From contig NZ_JAJDNQ010000055.1 of assembly GCF_022340605.1 (NCBI RefSeq), positions 1 through 49,152 on the forward strand: a DNA stretch of 49,152 nucleotides. The letters run 5' to 3'. The notes under the pieces are model-generated. The model had not been told where the DNA came from. It was given only the letters and a program-made list of their open reading frames with translations, and did no database searches. Source of the DNA: Thiohalocapsa sp. GTDB taxonomy: Bacteria; Pseudomonadota; Gammaproteobacteria; Chromatiales; Chromatiaceae. Of the stretch, positions 42,738-49,152 are shown one piece after another; the stretch's first letter is position 1; every line of letters starts with the position of its first letter. The position numbers and the translations under genes are program-made.

Positions 42738-43466
42738 CTACGGCAGTTGCTCGACCTTGGGTGCGAACAGGTAGCCGTCGCCGCGGATGGTCTTGATGAT
42801 CGCAGGCTCGCGCGGGTCGTCGCCGAGCTTGCGGCGCAGCCGGCTCACCAGGGTGTCGATGGAGCGGTCGAAGGCGCGGGCATCGCGCCCGCGCGCCAGG
42901 TCCAGGAGCCGGTCGCGGCTCAGCACCCGCCCTGGCCGGGTGACCAGGGCCATCAGCAGCGCGAATTCGGCGGCGCTGAGCGGTACCAGGGTCTGCTCGG
43001 GATCGATGAGCTCGTGGGAGTGGGGCACCAGGGTCCAGCCGAGGAAGCGCAGTTGCTCCGGCGCCCGCTGCCTTTGCTGCGCGGCCGACTCGCCGCTGCG
43101 GCGCAGCACGGCCCGGATGCGTGCCAGCAGCTCGCGTGGATTGAAGGGCTTCGCGAGATAGTCGTCCGCGCCCATCTCCAGGCCGATGATGCGGTCGGTG
43201 TCCTCGCCCATCGCCGTCAGCATGATCACCGGCAGGCTCCCGTCCGGCCCCGCGCGCAGGTTGCGGCAAAGCGTGAGGCCGTCCTCGCCCGGCATCATCA
43301 GGTCCAGCACGATCAGGTCGATGGCCGCATCCGCCAGCACCCGGCGCATCTCGGCGCCGTTCGCGGCGGTGCTGACGCGATAGCCGTGGTCGCCGAGATA
43401 GCGCTGCACCAAGGCGCGGATCTCGGCGTGATCGTCGACCACCAGGATGTGTCGCTGCTTTTCCAT
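42738..43466 (-). CDS. OmpR/PhoB-family response regulator
   Basis: 242 residues. Receiver domain with acidic pair D11/D12, phospho-acceptor Asp55 (LIVLDLMMPGEDG) and the KPF lysine near 105. The C-terminal winged-helix DNA-binding domain (LSAAEFALLMALVTRPGRVL, RSIDTLVSRLRRKLGDD, IKTIRGDGYLFAP) is typical of OmpR members. ATG 43466 is chosen; an open frame upstream is Pro/Arg-rich and not family-like. First gene of the two-component operon. Binding sites probably lie in the 43467-43700 divergent region. Confidence 0.95.
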   Translation of the reverse strand: MEKQRHILVVDDHAEIRALVQRYLGDHGYRVSTAANGAEMRRVLADAAIDLIVLDLMMPGEDGLTLCRNLRAGPDGSLPVIMLTAMGEDTDRIIGLEMGADDYLAKPFNPRELLARIRAVLRRSGESAAQQRQRAPEQLRFLGWTLVPHSHELIDPEQTLVPLSAAEFALLMALVTRPGRVLSRDRLLDLARGRDARAFDRSIDTLVSRLRRKLGDDPREPAIIKTIRGDGYLFAPKVEQLP

Positions 43467-43700
43467 GCCCCGCAGTCTAGGCCCTGCCGCCGGCGTGCGC
43501 GCTGAAATCGGGTGACGGACCGTGTCAGTCCGGCGGGTTGTCACACAACGTCACATGAGCCCGGTGCATCCGACAAATGCCCGACACAGCCAACGGTTGC
43601 AATGGACACCATCCGCGGGGCGACGCCACCAGACGCAGTTGTGCTGATGACTGGCTGACCGCGGCCTCCGGAAATTTTTTGTTCATCGAGGGGTACCGGC
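43467..43700. other. Divergent control region of the two-component operon and DUF4405 gene
   Basis: Roughly 230 bases. GTCACACAACGTCACATG near 43540-43557 contains two GTCACA units about 11 bases apart, the helical spacing expected of an OmpR-type tandem site. This is a candidate operator for the adjacent regulator. The right end is AT-rich (AATTTTTTGTTC) before the DUF4405 start. Confidence 0.4.
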
Positions 43701-44189
43701 ATGAAAACCGCCAGCTTGCGTCATTGGTCAACGCCCGCGATTATCGCCGCGGGTCTGTTCGTCGCCGTCTCTGGCGTCATGATGTTCTTCGGCTTGCACG
43801 ACCCGGTGGAACGGGCGCATGAGTGGATCGGCCTCGTGTTCGCCGCGGCCATTGCCCTGCATGTCGTCAATCACTGGCGCGGCTTCAAGAGCTATTTCAC
43901 GCGGCCGCTGACGCTCGGCATCGTCGGCGCCGTGGCGCTGGCGACCGCGCTGCTGCTGCTGCCGGGCGAGGAAGAGGACGGCGGCCACGGCATCCACCGG
44001 CTGATCCACAAGATCGAAGACGCGCCGCTGGCCCAGGTGGCGCTGCTGCTTGATCGGAGCACCGACCAGGTGGTCGACACCGTGCGGACCGCCGGCTTCA
44101 GCGTTCAGGGCGTGGATCAGTCCATCACGGCCATCGCTGCCGCCAACGGCGCCGAGCCGAAGGCGGTGATGCGGCTGCTGCTGGACTGA
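43701..44189 (+). CDS. DUF4405 membrane protein (cytochrome b-like)
   Basis: 162 residues. Three hydrophobic helices (IIAAGLFVAVSGVMMFFGL, WIGLVFAAAIALHVVNHW, and GIVGAVALATALLLL) precede a ~75-residue soluble tail. The paired histidines in HEWIGLVF...LHVVNHWRGF match DUF4405, a short cytochrome b561-like fold that may bind haem and is often linked to redox or flavinylation systems. The C-terminal tail looks like a helix-turn repeat (QVALLLDRSTDQVVDTVRTA). The spacing GAGGGGTACCGGC before ATG 43701 is a reasonable ribosome site. Confidence 0.8.
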   Translation: MKTASLRHWSTPAIIAAGLFVAVSGVMMFFGLHDPVERAHEWIGLVFAAAIALHVVNHWRGFKSYFTRPLTLGIVGAVALATALLLLPGEEEDGGHGIHRLIHKIEDAPLAQVALLLDRSTDQVVDTVRTAGFSVQGVDQSITAIAAANGAEPKAVMRLLLD

Positions 44190-44412
44190 AGCGCGAGCGC
44201 CGCGCTCGCCGCCGCGACTCCAGGCGTGACCGATATCCTTTCCAGTGGCGCCGCTTGTCGTCAGACTGCTCAGGCCCCGCCGCTGATGCGAGGTCGAATG
44301 GCGGATGCGTTGCGCTGATCCGCCCTTGGATCTTGCCGGTCATACGAGGATTGCCCGCGCATGCGGCTGGTCACCGCAGCGGCGCGCTTCACCAACCCCC
44401 AGAGGAGTTTCC

Positions 44413-45612
44413 ATGCTTCACCATCGGATCGCGCCGGTCTGCGCGCCAGTCTGCATGTTGGCCGCGTTACTGCTCGTCAGCGGCTGTGACGGTTCCCCGG
44501 CCAAAGCCGGCGGCGGCGCCAAAGCCGGTCCGGGCGCGCCGGTCCCGGAGGTCGGTGTCGTCACCGTCAAGGCCCGGCCAGTGACGCTGACCACCGAGCT
44601 GCCCGGACGCACCTCGCCCTATCGCGTTGCCGAGGTGCGCCCGCAGGTGGGTGGCATCATCCAGGAGCGGCGCTTCCAGGAGGGGGCGGAGATCGCCGCC
44701 GGGCAGGTGCTCTACCAGATCGACCCGGCGCCCTATCAGACCGCCCGGGACAGCGCCGAGGCGGCACTGACGCGCGAGCGTGCGGCGTTGGAGCGCGCGC
44801 AGCTCAAGGCCGACCGCTACGCCAAGCTGCTCCAGTCCAAGTCCGTGAGCCAGGAGGACTCCGACGACGTCCAGGCCGCGCTGAAGGAGGCGGCGGCCTC
44901 CGTTGCCGTGGACGAGGCGGCGCTGGCCACCGCCCGCATCCAACTCGCCTATACCCGCGTGACCTCGCCCATCGCCGGGCAGATCGGGCGCTCGTCGCTG
45001 ACGCAGGGGGCGCTGGTGACCGCGAACCAGGACCAGGCGCTGGCCACCGTCCAGCAGCTCGACCCGATCTACGTGGATCTGACCCAGTCCAGCGTGCAGC
45101 TTCTGCGGTTGCGCCAGGCACTGCGCGCGGGCCGCCTGCAGCGCCCGGCCGGCGAGCAGCCGCGGGTGATGCTGATCCTGGAGGACGGCAGCAATTACGA
45201 CCAGACCGGCCGGCTGGCCCTCTACGAGGTGACCGTGGAGCAGGACACCGGCACGGTGACGCTGCGCGCCACCTTCCCGAACCCCGACCACCTGCTGCTG
45301 CCGGGCATGTTCGTGCGCGCGGTGGTGGAGGAGGGTGTGCAGCCGGACGCCATCCTGGTGCCGCAGCAGGCGGTGCAGCGCGACCGGCGCGGCAATCCCA
45401 CCGCGCTGGTGCTCGGCGACGACGGCAAGGTCGAAGAGCGCAAGCTCGAGACCGGCCGCACCGTCGGCAGCGGCTGGCTGATCGACGCGGGCCTCGAGCC
45501 CGGCGACCGGCTCATCGTCGAGGGCGTGCAGAAGGTCCGCCCCGGTGATGTGGCGCAGGGCGTCGATGTGAGCGGCGAGCCCGCCTTCAGCGCGCTGGCC
45601 GCTAACCCCTGA
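44413..45612 (+). CDS. acrA: RND efflux periplasmic adaptor lipoprotein
   Basis: 399 residues. Lipoprotein signal with lipobox LLVSGC (Cys near residue 20), then membrane-fusion-protein order: beta/lipoyl half EVRPQVGGIIQERRFQEG, alpha hairpin (~95-155), second lipoyl half RIQLAYTRVTSPIAGQIG, beta-barrel (PIYVDLTQSSVQLLRLR), and membrane-proximal FPNPDHLLLPGMFVRAVV with VPQQAVQRDRRGNPTALV. All are AcrA/MexA hallmarks. GAGGAG precedes ATG 44413 at good spacing. An AcrB-type pump follows after an unusually long 588-base gap filled with repeats. Confidence 0.95.
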   Translation: MLHHRIAPVCAPVCMLAALLLVSGCDGSPAKAGGGAKAGPGAPVPEVGVVTVKARPVTLTTELPGRTSPYRVAEVRPQVGGIIQERRFQEGAEIAAGQVLYQIDPAPYQTARDSAEAALTRERAALERAQLKADRYAKLLQSKSVSQEDSDDVQAALKEAAASVAVDEAALATARIQLAYTRVTSPIAGQIGRSSLTQGALVTANQDQALATVQQLDPIYVDLTQSSVQLLRLRQALRAGRLQRPAGEQPRVMLILEDGSNYDQTGRLALYEVTVEQDTGTVTLRATFPNPDHLLLPGMFVRAVVEEGVQPDAILVPQQAVQRDRRGNPTALVLGDDGKVEERKLETGRTVGSGWLIDAGLEPGDRLIVEGVQKVRPGDVAQGVDVSGEPAFSALAANP

Positions 45613-45742
45613 GACCGCGGTGAGTCCGTGGACGCAGGTGACCAGCGGTGCCGGTGTCGCGATCGGTCCCGATCCGATTGCGAGACACCCCTGTAGGAGC
45701 TTTTGTGGAAGCTCTTGTGGGAGCGGCACGCTCGGTGCCGCT

Positions 45743-45866
45743 GTGGGAGCGGCACTCTTGGTGCCGCGACCAGCCGGCAAGGCAGTACGTCACGCCCCGA
45801 GCAACTGCCAAGCGGCAGGCAGTCGCGCGGCCGCGATCGCGTCACAAACGGCAGTGGCGCTCCCAC
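45743..45866. repeat. 124-bp GTGGGAGCG-ended repeat element, copy 1
   Basis: Begins GTGGGAGCGGCAC and ends GTGGCGCTCCCAC, a terminal inverted repeat of 12/13 bp. Internal hairpins are GCGGCAC/GTGCCGC and CTGCC/GGCAG. Hand alignment to copy 2 (45912-46035) is gap-free with about 14 mismatches, mostly C/T transitions. Confidence 0.85.
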
Positions 45867-45911
45867 AGTGCCAGCGCACCTGGAGTCGCCGTTATGGGAG
45901 GAGCAGCGCTT

Positions 45912-46035
45912 GTGGGAGCGGCATTCTCGGTGCCGCGACCGGCCGGCAAGTCAGTACGCCACGCCCCGAGTAACCGCCAAGCGGCAGGCAGTCGTGCGGC
46001 AGTGATTGCGCCACAAAAGGCGGTGGCGCTCCCAC
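45912..46035. repeat. 124-bp GTGGGAGCG-ended repeat element, copy 2
   Basis: Same length and orientation as copy 1, with ends GTGGGAGCGGCAT and GTGGCGCTCCCAC. Its right end abuts the hexamer array directly. Confidence 0.85.
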
Positions 46036-46121
<86 letters not shown>

Positions 46122-46200
46122 CGAAATCGTTCCACGGCTTGCTCGGGATTCCCGGAGCAAGGCATCTCGGTCGCCTCGAGACCCCGGAGACACATTTCCT

Positions 46201-49152
46201 ATGGCCCGCTTTTTCATCGACCGGCCCATCTTCGCCTGGGTCATCGCCATCGTCATCGCGCTGGCCGGGGTGCTGTCCATCCTGACGCTGCCGGTCTCCC
46301 AGTATCCGAGCATCGCGCCGCCGGCCATCGCCATCACCGCGACCTATCCCGGCGCCTCGGCACAGACCCTGGAGAGCGCGGTGACTCAGGTCATCGAGCA
46401 GCAAATGAGCGGCCTCGACGGCCTGCGCTACATGTCCTCCACCAGCGAGGCGACCGGCGTCGCGACCATCACCCTGACCTTCGACAACGGCACCGACCCC
46501 AACGTCGCGCAGATGCAGGTGCAGAACAAGCTCCAGCTCGCCAGCGGCCTGTTGCCGGCGGAGGTGCAGCAGCAGGGCATCCAGGTGGCCAAGTCGGTGC
46601 GCAACTTCCTGATGATCGTCGCCTTCGTGTCGCATGATGGGAGCCTGGGCAGCGACGACCTGGGCGATTTTGCCGCCAGCTTCGTCAAGGACCCCATCAG
46701 CCGGGTCGAAGGGGTCGGCGAGGTCATGATGCTGGAGCCCCAGTACGCCATGCGCATCTGGCTCGACGCCAACCGGCTTAACCAGTACGGCCTGACCCCC
46801 GTGGAGGTGGCCGACGCCCTGGAAGCGGAAAACGCGCAGATCTCCGCCGGCCAGCTCGGCGCCATTCCCGCCACGCCGGGGCAGGTGCTGACGGCTACCG
46901 TGAATGTGCAGGACCGGCTGACCACGCCGGATGAGTTCGGCGAGATCCGGCTGCGCACCCGCGCCGACGGCTCCAGCGTGCGACTGCGTGACGTCGCGCG
47001 GGTGGAACTCGGCAGCGAGTCCTACACCAAGGCCGCGCGCCGCAATGGCACGCCCGCCGCCGGCATGGCCATCCGGCTCGCCACCGGGGCCAACGCGTTG
47101 CAGACGGCCGATGCGGTCAAGCGCAAGCTCGATGAGCTCTCCGCCGGCTTCCCGCCCGGCGTCGAGGCGGTGTTTCCGTACGACACCACGCCCTTCGTGC
47201 GCATCTCCATCGGCGAGGTCATCAAGACCCTGCTCGAGGCCGTGGTGCTGGTGGTCCTGGTCATGTACCTGTTCCTGCAAAACCTGCGCGCGACGCTGAT
47301 CCCGGCCATCGCCGTGCCCGTGGTGCTGCTCGGCACCTTCGGCGTGCTCGCCGCCTTCGGCTATTCCATCAACACCCTGACGCTGTTCGCGATGGTGCTC
47401 GCCATCGGCCTGCTGGTGGACGACGCCATCGTCGTCGTCGAGAACGTCGAGCGGGTCATGCGCGAGGAGGGGCTGCCGCCGAAGGAGGCGACCCGCCGCT
47501 CCATGGACCAGATCACCGGCGCGCTGGTGGGCATCGCGCTGGTGCTGTCCGCGGTGTTCGTGCCGATGGCCTTCTTCGGTGGCTCCACCGGCGTCATCTA
47601 CCGGCAGTTCTCGGTGACCATCGTCGCCGCCATGCTGCTGTCGGTGATCGTGGCGCTGACCCTGAGCCCGGCGCTGACCGCGACGCTGCTCAAGCCCATC
47701 GCACACGGCCCGCGGCGGGGCTTTTTCGGCTGGTTCAATCGCAACTTCGAGCGCAGCGTCCACCTCTACGGCCGTGGCGTCGGCGCCATGCTGCGGCGCC
47801 GGTGGGTGTTCCTCGGCGTCTACGCGCTGCTGGTGGCCGCGCTCGGCTGGCTGTATCCGCGTCTGCCGACGGCATTCCTGCCGGACGAGGATCAGGGCTT
47901 CGTGATCGTCCAGGCCGTGCTGCCGGCGGGGGCGACCCGCGAGCGCACGCTGGCGGTCATGAAGCAGGTGGAGCGGCACTTCCTGGAAGACGAGGCCGAG
48001 GCCATCGAGCAGATGATCACCGTCGCCGGCTTCAGCTTCGCCGGCCAGGGCCAGAACATGGCCATCGGCTTCGCGCGGCTGAAAGACTGGGGTCAGCGCA
48101 AGCGCCCGGACCTCAGCGCCGACGCGGTGGCGGGCCGCGCCATGCAGGCGTTTTCGCACATCCGCGATGCGCGGGTCTTCGCCTTCGTACCACCGGCCGT
48201 CATCGAGCTCGGCACCGCCTCGGGCTGGGACGCCCAGCTCCAGGACCGCGCCGGCGTCGGCCACGAGGCCCTCATGGCCGCGCGCGGACAGCTGCTCGGC
48301 ATGGCCAGCCAGCACCCGCTGCTCGCGGGCGTGCGCCCCAACGGCCGCGACGACGAGCCCCAGTATCAGATCGACGTGGACCGCACCAAGGCCGGCGCGC
48401 TGGGCCTGTCGCTGGACGACATCAACCGGACCCTGTCCATCGCCTGGGGCAGCGCCTACGTGGACGACTTCGTCCACCAGGGCCGGGTCAAGAAGGTCTA
48501 CATGCAGGCCGACGCCCCCTTCCGCATGCAGCCGGAGGATCTGGACACCTGGTTCGTGCGCAACGACCAGGGCGCCATGGTGCCGTTCTCGGCCTTTGCC
48601 ACCGGTCGCTGGGTGTACGGCTCGCCGCGCCTGGAGCGCTACAACGGCCTGCCGTCGGCGGAGATCGTCGGCCAGGCGGCCCCCGGCGTGAGCTCCGGCA
48701 CCGCCATGGCCGTGGTCGAGGAGCTGGTCTCGAAGCTGCCGCCGGGGATCGGGCTCGAATGGACCGGTGTGTCGAGAGAGGAGCGCGCCGCCGGTGCCCA
48801 GGCGCCGCTGCTCTACGCCCTCTCCGCGCTGGCGGTCTTCCTCGCCCTTGCCGCGCTCTACGAGAGCTGGTCCGTGCCCTTCTCGGTGATGCTGGTGGTG
48901 CCGCTCGGCGTGCTCGGCGCCGTGCTCGCGGTGCTGCTGCGCGGGCTGCCCAGCGACATCTACTTCCAGGTCGGCCTGCTCGCCACCATCGGCCTCTCGG
49001 CCAAGAACGCCATCCTCATCGTCGAGTTCGCCAAGACCCTTCAGGAGCAGGGCCGCGACGCCCTCGGCGCCGCGCTGGAGGCCGCCCGCATGCGCCTGCG
49101 CCCCATCGTCATGACCTCGCTCGCGTTCGGCTTCGGCGTCCTGCCGCTCGCG
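46201..49152 (+). CDS. acrB: RND multidrug efflux permease AcrB, 3' end beyond window
   Basis: 984 codons visible of an expected ~1,040-1,050; the gene is open at the window edge. Typical HAE1 start [19 protein letters not shown]. The proton-relay aspartates are D407 and D408 in [14 protein letters not shown], the same numbers as in E. coli AcrB. The relay Lys is K935 in [11 protein letters not shown] (K940 in E. coli), and R967 lies in [12 protein letters not shown]. The periplasmic porter domains and [20 protein letters not shown] are intact. With the AcrA-type adaptor it exports drugs, bile salts or solvents through a TolC channel. No close ribosome site precedes ATG 46201 (CCGGAGACACATTTCCT holds GGAG 13 bases away). 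Confidence 0.96.
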   Translation, partial: MARFFIDRPIFAWVIAIVIALAGVLSILTLPVSQYPSIAPPAIAITATYPGASAQTLESAVTQVIEQQMSGLDGLRYMSSTSEATGVATITLTFDNGTDPNVAQMQVQNKLQLASGLLPAEVQQQGIQVAKSVRNFLMIVAFVSHDGSLGSDDLGDFAASFVKDPISRVEGVGEVMMLEPQYAMRIWLDANRLNQYGLTPVEVADALEAENAQISAGQLGAIPATPGQVLTATVNVQDRLTTPDEFGEIRLRTRADGSSVRLRDVARVELGSESYTKAARRNGTPAAGMAIRLATGANALQTADAVKRKLDELSAGFPPGVEAVFPYDTTPFVRISIGEVIKTLLEAVVLVVLVMYLFLQNLRATLIPAIAVPVVLLGTFGVLAAFGYSINTLTLFAMVLAIGLLVDDAIVVVENVERVMREEGLPPKEATRRSMDQITGALVGIALVLSAVFVPMAFFGGSTGVIYRQFSVTIVAAMLLSVIVALTLSPALTATLLKPIAHGPRRGFFGWFNRNFERSVHLYGRGVGAMLRRRWVFLGVYALLVAALGWLYPRLPTAFLPDEDQGFVIVQAVLPAGATRERTLAVMKQVERHFLEDEAEAIEQMITVAGFSFAGQGQNMAIGFARLKDWGQRKRPDLSADAVAGRAMQAFSHIRDARVFAFVPPAVIELGTASGWDAQLQDRAGVGHEALMAARGQLLGMASQHPLLAGVRPNGRDDEPQYQIDVDRTKAGALGLSLDDINRTLSIAWGSAYVDDFVHQGRVKKVYMQADAPFRMQPEDLDTWFVRNDQGAMVPFSAFATGRWVYGSPRLERYNGLPSAEIVGQAAPGVSSGTAMAVVEELVSKLPPGIGLEWTGVSREERAAGAQAPLLYALSALAVFLALAALYESWSVPFSVMLVVPLGVLGAVLAVLLRGLPSDIYFQVGLLATIGLSAKNAILIVEFAKTLQEQGRDALGAALEAARMRLRPIVMTSLAFGFGVLPLA

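Overview
This is a GC-rich, gene-dense chromosomal window, about 70% GC by impression (not computed). Gene content and protein style point to a gammaproteobacterium of the Chromatiales or purple-sulfur-bacterium type: PqiABC, TolC and AcrAB envelope genes, a PHA phasin with an acetoacetyl-CoA reductase, glycogen storage genes, and short proteins resembling ones I associate with that order. The order-level placement is inference. I found no rRNA or tRNA gene, CRISPR array or intact prophage.

Layout. 1-5.5 kb: YheT-type hydrolase (-), TolC-family outer-membrane channel, chorismate synthase, MFS transporter. 5.5-13 kb: a glycogen block made of a hairpin-rich MITE-like element, glgX, a GH57 enzyme, a DUF4912 protein and glgA. 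13-19 kb: pabB, then the pqiABC lipid-transport operon. 19-21.4 kb: phasin with a sigma70-like promoter and a PhaR-like operator, phaB with a strong terminator, and a decayed cyclic-nucleotide/ZIP transporter pseudogene. 21.5-25 kb: Slp lipoprotein, YqhA, an unrecognised membrane protein, a 38-residue membrane peptide and a GNAT enzyme. 25.5-28 kb: argF and argD (-), argD preceded by a leader with an intrinsic terminator. 28-30.5 kb: an 817-residue protein with a predicted effector-associated domain, a STAND NTPase and an FGE-like C-lectin domain. This is the best candidate for a conflict/defence system. 30.6-36.2 kb: degenerate GGDEF-EAL protein, retropepsin-like protease, MtfA peptidase and an unusual acetolactate synthase. 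36.5-39 kb: hemerythrin-like protein, pterin dehydratase, methionine gamma-lyase. 39-41.3 kb: a decayed mobile island with an IS91-type transposase remnant, a truncated operon, an integrase fragment and toxin-antitoxin remnants. 41.3-49.15 kb: a sensor kinase/response regulator pair (-), divergent from a DUF4405 membrane protein and acrA-acrB. acrB runs off the window.

How it fits together. The window mixes storage polymer metabolism (glycogen, PHA), envelope maintenance and efflux (PqiABC, AcrAB, TolC) and amino-acid/cofactor pathways (aroC, pabB, argF, argD). Its non-coding DNA is unusually rich in short dispersed repeats: twin 124-bp elements ending in GTGGGAGCG inverted repeats, GACAAC/GACCAC hexamer arrays, a CCTTGGAATTG family, TCGGGTTA palindromes, TCGGGCC hairpins and GGAGTGC runs. 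Several lie in promoter or inter-operon gaps, and one appears to have supplied the C-terminus of a protein.
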